From: Carnegiea gigantea | Lineage: Eukaryota > Streptophyta > Magnoliopsida > Caryophyllales > Cactaceae | Length of the DNA: 64,000 nucleotides | NCBI GenBank assembly: GCA_029747015.1 | Contig: JAKOGI010000026.1 | Span: forward strand, 1,405,817-1,469,816 | Direction of reading: 5' to 3' | Shown here: in pieces, positions 35,383-46,900 of the stretch | Layout: the number at the start of each line of letters is the position of its first letter | Numbering within the stretch: the first letter of the stretch is position 1 | The notes under the pieces: model-generated | Database searches by the model: none | What the model was told of the DNA's origin: nothing | Seen by the model: the letters and a program-made list of their open reading frames with translations, nothing else | Made by a program: the position numbers and the translations under genes

Positions 35383-36773
35383 GCTTAAGACGTTGATCTT
35401 GAATGAGAATAAATGTGCCTAGTTGATTCATTATTTTTCTCATCAACTTCAACTTACATTGGTAGCTCCTACACGGGACTATAATTATGTTGGAGATCTT
35501 TTTTATGAAATTGGTAAACTTTTAAATGTTATCAGAGCTTCTTGCAAACAACATGATCTTTTGCGTGAGAAACAAGCTGAAAGGGTTAAGGAGCCGCTAA
35601 AGAATGACGAGATTGAAAGTTGGTGTGGGTTAAATCAACAACTTGCTCCTATAATGGCCAGTGATACTCGTTGGGGATCTCACTACAAATCACTATTGAA
35701 TATGAGTCTACTGTACCTTTGATTTTATAATGGATGTACTTGAGCTTATTGAACTTGAAGGGGAGACCTCAACTATGAAGATTGATGCTACTTCGCGAAT
35801 AGCATATTTGAGTTTCTTCAATTTTGCTTTCACTCTTCAATTAATATTGAACATTTTAGGCATCACACGTGATCTTTCACAAGCTTTGCAAAAAAAGGAT
35901 CAAAATATTACAAATGCCATGAATCTTGCCCAAGTCACGAGGATCTCTTTGGAATCGGCAAGAAAGGATTGGTGGGACTCTCTTATGGATAAAACACATA
36001 CTTTTGTGTGAAATATAAGATTCCTATTCCAAACATGGCTGATAAATGGGTTCTTCCAGGGAGACTACAACGTAATGCCGATGAGCGTACTTATGAGTTT
36101 CATTCTCGGATATAAGTGTTCTACACAGTTGTAGATCTACATCTTGAAGAGCTTAGACATCGCTTCATTGAGACTAACATGGAGCTTCTTACTTGTGTGG
36201 CTTACTTAAGTCCATGTGATCAATTTAGCATTTTTGACCAGTTTAAGCTGGTCAGATTAGTATAAGTTTATCCGAATGATTTTTATGATTTTGAGATTAC
36301 AGCACTTGAACATCAACTTGCCAATTATATTCTTGATGTGCAATCTGCTGAAGCTTTTCAGGACTTGAAAGGGCTTGGTGATCTTTGTAGAGTAAGAGTG
36401 GAGACAAATAAAGACATTACCTACCCATTGGTGTTTAGATTATTGAAGTTGGCATTGACACTGCCGGTATCCACAGCAATCGTAGAAAGAGCTTTTTCGA
36501 CAATGAAAATCGTAAAAAATGGACTTCGGAATCGAATTTGTGATTCATTTTTGAATGATTGCTTGGTTTGTTATATAGAAAAAGATGTATTTGATTCAGT
36601 ATCTAATGATTTTATCATGTATGGAATTCAAAAAATGAATGAACGTAAAAGACAATTGTAATCGTATATTATTATAATATTTCATATATTATTTGAGCTT
36701 TATTTTATGGTACACATGGTGATGAATGTTCATAGGTGGGCACCCCTAATTCAAAACTCTAGATCCGCCACTA

Positions 36774-37071
36774 TTGGTTAACATACATTATTTATCACTT
36801 GCCTGATTTTTATATCGTATTCATAAGAGTATTTAGTCTGAAAAATCTTATAAGTATACATAAATTAAAACTTCTCTAGACAAATAATATATATGCCATG
36901 AAATTGTTACGTATCTTTTAAGAATATGTGCTACGAAAAGTATAACATATTTTGCATTAGTCGTCAAGATGGAGAATTTTCAAGCGCATCGTTAATGGAT
37001 AAAAAGAAACCATATAGATTAGTGCTATTGATGAATAATCTTTGAATCAAGTGACATTGAAAATAACATGA
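36774..37071. other. Spacer between the hAT element and MULE-2
   Basis: About 300 bp of AT-rich DNA with no gene or repeat that I recognise. Confidence 0.5.
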
Positions 37072-37782
37072 CAATAATAACGAGTTCATGACTAAAAATG
37101 CCATTGTGTTTTACAGTTTAACCCAAAAATGCCATTGACTTTTTTTTGATAGCAAATTGCCACTGTGTTCAGAAAACTAGTGAGAACATGGTATGCTACC
37201 AGTTGTTGCCAATACAAATAAATTTATCTTTTATTTTAATGCATATAATCCGGTTAATATAAATTTTAAAAAAGGAAAAAGAATTGTGTTGTCCCTTTTT
37301 TCCATTTTCTATTCCTTCCCTCCATTTTGAACTGCAGTACTTGCCAGCCCCAAAACCTTTCGTTTTCCTCCTCTGTTCTACCCAAACTCCAGCAGCTAAG
37401 AGCACAGCATTGAGAGGTGATTTTGCTCTGGATTTTGACAAGAAACGGTAAAGTAATTGAATTGCACGAACATAGGATTGAAGGATGTCAACGATAGGTT
37501 AGCAATTTGGGTTTTCTAGGGTTTATAAGTGAGGAGGGTAAAAATCAAATTTAGGGTTATTTGACGCAATGCAATTGATAAAGTAAATGAATTGTAATTG
37601 CTTTTGGTTGAATTATGTATGTTGCATTTGGAAAAACAAACACTTTGTTCTGTTAGCCTTTCTGCCATTAATTTAGCAAATTGTGACTATTTGTTAGAAC
37701 TCCTAACTTGATTTTGCTTTTGCTTGAATTATGTATGTCTTGAACTGCATATTGATATGGGTTTTTGAACGCCATTGCAGAG

Positions 37783-40436
37783 CCAATATCAAATTTTGAT
37801 TTTCATCATGGGGGTTTGTTTGTTAGAACTCCTAACTTGATTTATATTGAAGGGGAGATGACTTCATGCTATTTAGATCCAGACAAGATTAGTGTTGATG
37901 ATCTAAAGACTAAAGTGGTTGACATGGGTTAAGGGAAGCATAGAGTTAGGAAACTGCACCTCAGGAAACCAAATGTGATTTTTGAGCAAGCCCTTCTTCC
38001 CATAGAAAATGATGAACATGTGCATTACCTAATTGGGTTGTTGATGAATGAGCCCTCTGTTAGCATATATGTAGAACACGAAGATGAGAATAATTGACAA
38101 AATTTGTCAAATGTGGTTGCTGTGGGGCCTGAAGTGGATGATGATGTCCTAGAAGGGGGTGGTCTAGAGGAGTTTGATATATCTCTATCTGACCCTGATT
38201 TTGAACTATTTTCTGATGATGATGATATGAAATCAGAAACGGATGATGAACATATTAGTTTGTTGAGAGAAACAGTGATAAATGAAAAACCAAGAAGGCA
38301 AAAGAAAATTGAATTGGAAAAGGCTGTGGGATGCTCTAAAGAAGCAGGAAGTAGTGGTAATGGGGTAACAGTTCTTGATGGATTAGGAGATGATGATGAG
38401 GATTCTGATGAGATTATGAGTCCAAATAAGTCTGAAGATGATGAAAATAAAGGGAACAAAAAGATAGCTAGGAGAGAATTCCCTAAGTTTAATGAAAAAT
38501 TGAGACCTGAGGATGTGAAATTGGTAACCAGATTGTTATTCACTGACAAGAAGCAGTTGAAGAAAGTTGTGCAAACTTATAAAATCCAAAATAGGTATAG
38601 TTTAAAGGTCACCAACAGTGACAAGTAGAGATACCAAGTTCAGTGCACAGGAGAAGGGTGTACATGGAGAATGTGGGCTTCTGCTTGCAGTGTTGTGCAT
38701 TCCTTTCAAATAAGACAATACAGGGCAGCCATAATTGCTTAAGATTTAACTTTGAGAAGGGTACAAGGAATTACAGTGTTGATTGGCTTGTAGAGATATA
38801 CATTGAGACCTTTAGGATCCAGCCAGACATGCAGCTAAGAGTGTTCAAAGCAATGGTTGATCAAGAAAAAACTTGCAACCTGAACATCAAAATATGTCAA
38901 GAAGCAAGGAGAAAGGCAATTACTAATATTGTGGGAGATTACAAGGAACAATTTCACATGCTGTATGATTATTGTTTGGAGCTTAGAACAAAGAATCCAA
39001 ATAGCACAGCAATAGCCACAGCAATAGCCTCCACCAAGAAGAATGACAATGATGAAGATGATTTTGCACGCATATACGTCTGCCTAGGACAGCTGAAGAG
39101 AGGTTGTTTAGAGGGTTGGAGGCCAGTAATTTCTATTGATGGTTGCTTCATTAAGGGCCCTTAGAAAAGGCAAATTTTGCTAGCTGTTGGTCGAGATGGC
39201 AATAATCATATGTACTCTATTGCATGGGCGGTGACTGAAAGAGAAAATTCAATTAGTTGGGCTTGGTTTATCTTATAGCGTGCAAAAGATCTTGAAATGA
39301 AAGATGGCATAGGCTGGTATATAATTTCTGACCAATAGAAAGGATTAGTTGATGCTGTGAAGACCTACCTACCTCGAGCTGAGCACAGGTTGTGTGCAAG
39401 GCATGTTTATGCCAACTTGCGCAAGAAATACAGGGGCAAGCTATTTAGAAAGGTGTTCTAGGCCATCGTGAAGTCTACCACCCCAGTTGATTTTGAAAAG
39501 AACATGAAGCTGATGAAAGAACTTGATCCAGGTGCTTGAGATTTTCTTGTTAAGAAGAACCCTCAGTAGTAGTGTCGATGTTTTTTTAGTAGCTCTCCTA
39601 AATGTGACTCGGTAGACAACAATATGGCTGAGGTATTTAATGCCTCTATCATCGAGGTATGTTGCTCTCTACAAATTATCTTTAATGTTTATCTTAATGA
39701 CACATAACTAAATTTTGTGCTTGTGTAACTCGTAGGCAAGGTACAAGCCAATTGTATCCATGTTAGAGGACATCTTTACTTCTATCATGTCCAGAGTGGG
39801 GAAAAAAACATAATCTATGTCAGTCATATGATAGGAAGATATGTCCTAGGGTAATGAGAAAAATAAAGAAACTGAAGGACTCTAGTAGGTTCTGGCAAGC
39901 ACGTGCAGCTGGTAATGGCAAGTGTAGTATATACCATGGGTTTGAGGGCTATGTTGTAAGCATAATAGAGAAGACATGTACTTGTAGAGAATAGGAGTTA
40001 AGTGGTATCCCTTACTTATACGCGATTGTTGTCATGAGAGAGGAAAGATAAAAAGTGGAGGATTTTTTCCATGAGTTCTATTCAACAGATAAGTACATAA
40101 AGGCTTTTGCATATGCTATTAACACCATTAATTATTGCAACCTATGGGTTAAGCAAGATTTGCCTACTTTCCGCCCACCTCATTTTGATGTCTCAATGAA
40201 AAATTTTCCTTTTAAGAGAAGGCCTGAGGAAGGTGAACATAGCAAGAAGCATTTTGATTCTTCTGGCAAAGTCTCAAGGAAAGGGCATAAGAAGAATTGC
40301 TCCAAGTGTGGAGTTGTTGGATGCACCAAAACAACCTGTAACAAACAGGTATTGATTCTTTTTCTGGGGGGAGGGGTGGTTCTTGGTGATTGTTGTTTCT
40401 TTGAAAGCCTGAGACCCTACTAATTTGTGGTTATAT
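37783..40436 (+). pseudogene. MuDR-type transposase of MULE-2, broken
   Basis: The order is: PB1-like N-terminal region (37790-38090, FDFHHGG-type start and VEHEDE end) with a stop near 37930. Next an acidic linker and the start of the MuDR DNA-binding domain in 38104-38628 (LFTDKKQLKKVVQTYKIQ), with a stop at 38626. A frameshift leads into 38643-39164 (FEKGTRNYSVDWLVEIYIET, VISIDGCFIKGP with the first catalytic Asp). The core continues to 39460 (GRDGNNHMYSIAWAVTE, AEHRLCARHVYANLRKKYRG). A SWIM-like CTCRE remnant precedes 40055-40423, which contains CSKCGVVGCTKTTC. An intron is likely at about 39658-39735. The protein of 40055-40423 is identical to that of MULE-1 23645-24013. Confidence 0.8.
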
Positions 40437-41264
40437 CATTGTGTAGGCTGACGTGAACCACAGAGCCTCAAATTCATCCCATGCACCCTCTCAACTTGAT
40501 AGAATGATCATGATCCCAACACCTCAGGTTGGTTCATTTAATAAAATCACATGTATTTGACATGTATTTGGTTCATTTCATAATAATACCAATATTCTAC
40601 CAATGACATGTATCTTGTATTTGACATGTACCCTCAGTGGATGAGATCAGAACCTATACTGCCAGCACAGGATAAGGTTACTGTCTTGACTCCATTAACA
40701 GTGGCGACTACACAAGCTGGGCAGACAGTAGCAAACAGAGGAGGAACTGCAGCAACAATTGTGCAAAGACAGATAGTGCAGCCTTCAAGAAAGAAGCTTA
40801 AGATTAGGAGGAACTACAGCAGTAATTGAGCAACTGAGCAAAGATAGATTGTAGTCACTAAGCAACTGAGCATCTGAGCAAAGAAGCTTACGATTAGGAT
40901 GTATATATGATGCAATGTTAGCCTTTTGTGGATGCTCTTCTTGCTTTTGCAGGTGCCACGGGTTTTTAAGTAGGGCAAACTTATTGATGCTGTATGCTGT
41001 AACGTTAGCCAAAGAAATGTCATTCCTTGTTGCAACAAACTTGTGTTTGATTACATTTCTAATTTCATACATAATACACAAGATAGGTCATTTTTCCCCT
41101 TCCCCTTCTTCAAAAAAATAGCAATGTCCTAGTTCATCTTGATGTCATACCTAAACAACCAATAACGCAGGCAATCCAAAGACTAGTACACTCCAATGCC
41201 ACACCTAAACAAACAACAACCTAATCTACCTGATTAACCTCAGTACACAGGAGCTAAATTGCTC

Positions 41265-41685
41265 TCACACATACCCAATGTACATTGCAACAAGCAAAGT
41301 GAACATAATTACAAAAAACAGATACAATTTCTGCGTTCTCTGCCATGCATACAACTTCAGCTTCATCCTTCGATTTTTCTCCTTCAATTTCTTCACCTCA
41401 TGCTTCTGAGCCTCCAAATCATTCTCCAATCTCTTTATTTCTACTGCTATTGTGTCATTGGTCACCATTAAGCCCACCACCATAGACCTCACTGTCTCAT
41501 CCAAGGATTCATCTACCCATTCAAAATACTCACAACCACCGCCGCCACCATAATTTCTGCAATGCACAAACCTGCGCATAGGAGTTTTTCAGACTCATAC
41601 TAGTAGCAACTTTGCATCTTTTACCGCAATTGCATATCTTCTCTAGTTTTGGACAACAGGGGCCAGATTTGCTTAAAGTCGACAT
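41265..41685 (-). pseudogene. GRF-type zinc-finger, coiled-coil, membrane-segment protein in MULE-2
   Basis: The ATG at 41685 opens a frame with CCPKLEKICNCGKRC, the first zinc-ligand pair. A frameshift near 41580 leads into 41579-41265 (RRFVHCRNYGGGGGCEYFEW), the second pair and the GRF-like end. A charged coiled coil follows (EIKRLENDLEAQKHEVKKL) and then a C-terminal hydrophobic stretch (FFVIMFTLLVAMYIGYV). GRF fingers bind single-stranded nucleic acid in other proteins. What this protein does for a transposon is unknown. It sits in the position of a second MULE gene and is convergent with the transposase. Confidence 0.6.
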
Positions 41686-42074
41686 ATTTTCCATCAAATT
41701 TTAGAGGGCTTCAAGTCAAATCCTTACCACAAGCCTTTCTCCACAATCAATTGTGCAAGATAATCGCAGGAAACATATAAATTCGACAGTTTGGGTTCAA
41801 GAACAGAGAGGGATGAGGAAGAAGAAGATGCAAATGGGGTGGTTAAAAAAAAAGCAACAAAAATCTTTTTCCATTTCAAAACGATGATGTCCTGTTAAAA
41901 AAATTCTAAATTAATTTTTACTAGTAATCACCGGTCATTAAGTCATTACATGGTGTTTTCTCACCAGTTTTCTGAACACAGTGGCAATTTGCTACCAAAA
42001 AAAAAAGTCAGTGGCATTTTTGAATTAAACTGCAAAACACAATGGCATTTTAAGCCATGAACTCCAATAATAAC

Positions 42075-43911
42075 ATTACTGAATTTAGAAGTATTTGTAT
42101 TCTTCTATCATCCAATATCATTTTTTTTAATTTCTCTTCATAATATATTAATTTTTAGGCTAAGCAAAGATAGGAGGCATTCAAAAAGGCTCGATCCCAT
42201 TTATGCAGCCAAAAAAGCCTCATATGGTTTTGCTTGCCCTACATCATTGGCATCGTACCCACTTCCAACAAACCCATTACCTCATGGCAAGGTTGTTGGA
42301 CTTGAGATCCTAATTAGAATCGATAGGGGTTCTTAGAATCGGAATCGTAGAATCGGATCAAGGATCAAAGATCGTAAGATTCTAATATTTATTTGGAATA
42401 GTGAAAATTATTTTCGTAAGAACAAAAATATTAACAAACATTCACAAAACTTATAGAAATTCAACTTAACTTTATTTTGTGGGCAATTTTGATACAAATT
42501 ATGTAACATTAGGATAATTTCTCGATTACAATTAAGCATGAGCACTTGATAAAATTAATTTACGATTTTTTGAACTAAATTAAGATCATAAATCCTAATT
42601 ACTTTAAGATTCCAATGAGAGTTAGATCAATAGAGGATTTTTAGATCGTAGAATTGTAGAATCATAAAATTCGGATCAAGAATTTCATGTCTATGCTTCA
42701 TGGTCTAGCCAAATTAGTTTTTCAAAGTCATTATCCAGCTTTTCTCATTCAATAAACGACCTCTAAATAATTTAGTCCAGTGATGTACAACAAGGCTCGC
42801 ATATTCTGACAAGTTAATAATTATAAATAACCTAGTCTCTCATGGCTTACTTAGTTGGGTGATTTATCTTATAACACAAGTAGATTTGTAAATTTTTTTT
42901 TTTTATAGTGGGGTCTCTGAACATCTATTTTATCGTAGTGAAACTACTATAAGCACGCAACGAAACAATGTTATTTTATCACAGCTTTACTCCATTCAGA
43001 CTTGAACTCAAGACTTTATTTTAGGATAACAAGTGTTAAAACACTTGGAGCAACATATGCTGGTAGTTGTAATTGTATTTCCATTAACATATTTGTTTGT
43101 GTAATTGCATTAGAGTTAGACAAATTCTTTTTTCTCTCTCTCTCTCTTTTGTTTTTTGGTTAGGTCAGGCCATTTCATTGGGCCCCTCAAGGATAGCTTA
43201 GCGTCGTTATCAATGGTCAAGACCCATAGAGATGGGGTCATAAGGTGATGTGGGGTCAAAGACTTGGTTATCTCCGGGCTCCAACTGCATCAAAACAAAG
43301 AGGAATGCAATTGGAAACAACCATTTCTTCAGGGGACCAAACAGTTTGGGAGACCGACAAGATTTTCACTTGTTAATAATCATGAATCTAGATTGCAATA
43401 TCTAAATCATCACAGTAACTGGCTACGGCCACGGGCAGCTTCTCATACAAATTGGGCATGCAAGCCTCTGTAAATGCGCAATGTGCAAAAATGAAAAGTA
43501 AGAAAAAGATAAATGAGTATTCTCGCTGGGACTGCCCTATTAATTCCTCATCAGTCCCAACAGAACACAAATAAAACTAAAATTACATGTACAGCGTGGC
43601 TTGAGGTCTCTCTTCTTAGTCATTATTCTAGCGTGGCGAATGAAGAATCAAAGGGCTAGAAGAACCCCATAAAAATTGAGTAATAATCACATAGTAAAAT
43701 AATAGTGAACATGCTGAAGCTGAAAATTTTAGATTGTTTTGAGTGTCTTGGCCGCACGATCTGACTCCAAACTAGTGCTTTCTACTCTGGTATGTAACAA
43801 AAATTGATCGCAGCAGGGAGCTTCCGCAATCTGGATAAAATGAGTCCTTTTGCTCATATTTATGTTCACATTTTTTGGAAATGGTGGATTTATTTTGTGT
43901 GGAAATTGTCT
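42075..43911. other. Spacer with old repeats, 3' flank of the BIM1-like gene
   Basis: No gene is seen on either strand. About 42290-42690 has repeated AGAATCG/CGTAGAATCGG motifs at both sides and may be a small non-coding transposon. A TC microsatellite lies at about 43133-43149. The part nearest 43911 probably includes the BIM1-like 3' UTR. Confidence 0.4.
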
Positions 43912-46900
43912 TCAAGAGGTGTAAAGAGGGTGTTTGTTTACCACCTTCTCAACTGGGTCTGGGCCATGATGCCTATTGTTTGCTCGCTTCCCTATGTCAA
44001 CTTGAACGGCGATGCTGGCTAGTGACAAATCTACCCCGGAACTCTGGAGAGCTTCCGTTAGAGTATCCAACAGCCTGTTTGAAACCAACATCCATGCCAG
44101 TTCAGCAGACAGTAAAGCAAAGATCCCAACATATATAGCAGCTAAGAAGTTGAAGCTATATCAAGGTGTTCCATTCATCTAACCAATCCACAGAGCAAAC
44201 GCATGAGTAGAAACAGTACCACATAGATTGATGAATTATGTAGCTGATATTCTTTTGCTCCAGATCCCCTTATAAGCATCAAACACTTCTTACAGCTAAC
44301 AGGTTGAATACAGTCTGAAAGATTGCCAAACTTTGACAAAACGTAGTGTGCCTTATATTATTCATTTAACATTCTAGCAAATTCTCAGTTAGCAGTAGGA
44401 GTTTTCATTGGTTCTGACTGCAGCCTAAATGCATTGTTGTGTAAGTTCAATTTAGAAGGAACTGCAAAGCAACTCAAGGCGGATCATGCCACAATTCATC
44501 TTGATGTGTCATACAGCTTCAACCACGCCAAGCATGAGATCAACTAAAGTCTGTGATAAAGCTGATTTTGGTGGAAAACATTGTACTAATTAGTAACTTC
44601 TAAAATATATTCTCTAGGGCACTATACAAACACCCTCTCTGCAATCTGGGTTAAGGTAGTTCATATCTAAATCCTCCCCCACCCTGCACGCCCCAGGGGA
44701 TCCTGTCCCACCACCACGCCTACACAGGACTTCTGGGTACGAGTTTGACTTCATTTGGTTACCTAAGTTGCAATGAATCTAGCAAAACAATACAATAACT
44801 AATTCAAGACTACTGGATCAATAAAAGGTGAAGGCAATGATGTTCATCAGAACTTGTGCACCCTGCACACAGACGTCTCTGCTATAACAGGGCCAGGCTC
44901 TTTAGACTACTAGATCAACGAATCTCAGAAAGTTGACGTGCAAAATGTAGCCAAGGAAAATATATGTTACTGACCCCTGAGAGTAGATGCTTGAAATGCT
45001 GATGGTCCTACTTTCAAGAGCAGGCTCTTGATCTTTCAATTCATTATCATCAGCAACTGGTTCAGATGCTGACATTCTATTTTGCCGTAACTGTAACTGA
45101 GCAAGAGATGCTTCATCTGCCTCAGATGATAGCCTAGTGGAAGGTCGGTCTTCTGCACAGTTACTCCCGTAAGGATCATAGACATCTGACTGGAGGCGCA
45201 AAGAATTCGGTACTGCCTTATATGTCATTGTAGATTGTTGATCAATCGTCTTGAAATCAATAGTGTTAGTAGCTTTAGGTGCTTCTGGGATTTGAGTATT
45301 CCTCTGGATATTTGAGGAAGCAGCGGAAGCTTCCTCATCAAGCTTGGCACCAGACACTAGCATAGGACTAGCAACTCTATTTACAATTCGAGGTTGATCA
45401 GCCAAGCTTTTACTTGGCCCAAGATGGTTTCTCTGCATGAGATAAGTGAAAAAATAGAATATGATTTCATGTTATGTCAGCGAATATTTGCATAGGCAGC
45501 AAGATTCTGTAGAAAGGCATCCACAAACCTACCCATGGAATCAACTTGGCTGGTTCACTGTTCCATCCAGGGTATGATCCTTCATATCTATTCACCTTTT
45601 CCTGTAAAAATTGGAGGTACTCGATTACCTGTATAATGATCAGATAGGCATCATATCAGTTAGAATCTTTGCTAGTTGTAAAAACGCCAAATTAGGGAAG
45701 ATGGTCGTATCTCTGATAGGAATGATGCCTTATCTCTCTTCTGTTCGCTGTGAGGGATGAGCCCTTTCAACTTCTGAAATCTGAAAAAGCACCCCACAGT
45801 CTCAGTAATTTGAACAACAAGATCAAATTTCTAAAACCATTTCATCTCATCTGACTCTTCAATAGGGCTCCGGGAGTGATTAATCCTTTTACTTTCCCCC
45901 CGTTTTTTTTTTTTGGGGGGGGGGTTCGAGTATCTCTCTTGAGTATTTATTTCCGCATAATCCGAGCAAACCTTTAAAAATTTAAAAAAAAAAGCCAGAT
46001 CTTTCCAGAAAAGCAGCCTTTGGAGGCATGCATTTACAGTTCTTGTAATTGAGATATTAACATTATGCAAGATACTTCAGAGATGACATTTATCCGGTAA
46101 CTGACCCTCAAAGGGTCCAGAAACAGGATCTCTAGTTTCATACTTACATTCTAGTGTAACAGCAGATGTGTTCGTAAGAGTCAAGAAAATCTTGGATAAA
46201 GGCATGCGTCAAAATACGCCACAAGAAGAAAAATAGAAGCAGCGAAGCGATTTTTTTTGGAGGGTGGGGGGCGGGGGGGAAGCAAAAAATGGTTAGTCAC
46301 CAAAGATAAACTAAAAACATTATGGTGGATATCAATTAACTCTTGATACCAATTAACTCTTGATCTAAATTATTGACAGAAGCTGTAGCAGATTGCATTA
46401 ATGCAACGATGCAGCCCAGGAATATACAAAATGGATTAGTTATAATCAGATAAACTTGCCTTTCATTTATTTTACATCTTCTTCGTTGCTCTGTTGCGGA
46501 GTGCCTGGATCTCGGAGTGTTAGGTTTCTGGTCAGAGCTCTTTCCATCGATTTTTACTCGTAATTCTCCTGTAAAATGTTCCTTTAAATGATTATAAGAT
46601 CATAGATCTTAGCTGATTATTTAGCCATGAACTATCTTATAACAAGAAAAGTTACACCACTCAATCACCAAAGGTTGAATTACCAAGGCAAAAAGAAACC
46701 TATAAACCAATTCCAATTTATAAAATAGTTGTTTATTACATTTAACAGAGAATAGTCTATTAGCAATACAACTTCAGAAAGTGCCGGTCTTCAGTCTGGT
46801 CCAGTTGTGGACCGAATAATGAACAGTCCTAATGTGAAATGGCAATCACCTTGGCAACTTTTTACTGTTTGATATGGAGTTGGGCTCATTGAGACAAAGA

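Larger units (their letters stand above)
29307..36661 (+). pseudogene. hAT transposase (DUF4371 and hAT dimerisation), broken
   Basis: The start near 29307 has an early stop. The block LGLRQMISEYPPNLQDEIRR (about 29545) is the typical N-terminal motif. DUF4371 follows (about 29950-30490: SRHLLRQGLPFHGHDEYEES, RKDIVHVAAKETL, GLLVDEFGDVSCKEQMGVV, then SQGYDGASNMQGKF). The Copia insertion lies after 30496. The frame resumes at 35388 with HYFSHQLQLTLVA and SDTRWGSHYKSLLN. It ends with the dimerisation region (LALTLPVSTAIVERAFSTMK, RNRICDSFLNDCLVCYIEKD) and stops at 36661. Several stops are present (29341, 30366, 35424, 35720, 36011). The family moves by cut and paste. This copy is inactive, but all motifs are recognisable. 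Confidence 0.85.
28203..36773 (+). mobile_element. hAT transposon (DUF4371/ZMYM1-like type), interrupted by a Copia element
   Basis: The left end CAAGAGCGGATTTATG and, in reverse complement, the right end TAGTGGCGGATCTAG are imperfect inverted repeats matching the common plant CAGTGGCGGAT terminus. Inside is a transposase of the DUF4371 plus hAT C-terminal dimerisation type. A 4.9-kb Copia element occupies 30497-35382; without it the hAT is about 3.7 kb. No matching 8-bp target duplication was found (TTCACTCA against TTGGTTAA), so the exact ends may be off or mutated. Confidence 0.8.
37082..42064 (+). mobile_element. Mutator-like element 2 (MULE-2), plus orientation
   Basis: This 4983-bp element has long inverted ends starting GAGTTCATG. 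It is flanked by a perfect 10-bp duplication CAATAATAAC (37072-37081 and 42065-42074), the size expected for Mutator-like elements. It carries a MuDR-type transposase gene on the plus strand and a convergent GRF-type ORF on the minus strand. It is the inverted relative of MULE-1, without the TRIM. Confidence 0.92.

Noticed and set aside
38025..38549. 174-codon Ser-rich minus-strand ORF
   Set aside because: It mirrors the acidic linker of the MULE-2 transposase; Ser codons are the complement of the Asp/Glu-rich coding strand.
22135..42064. A single giant composite transposon bounded by two MULEs
   Set aside because: MULE-2 has its own 10-bp duplication, MULE-1 has different flanks, and the hAT between them has its own termini. 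Independent insertions explain the arrangement more simply.
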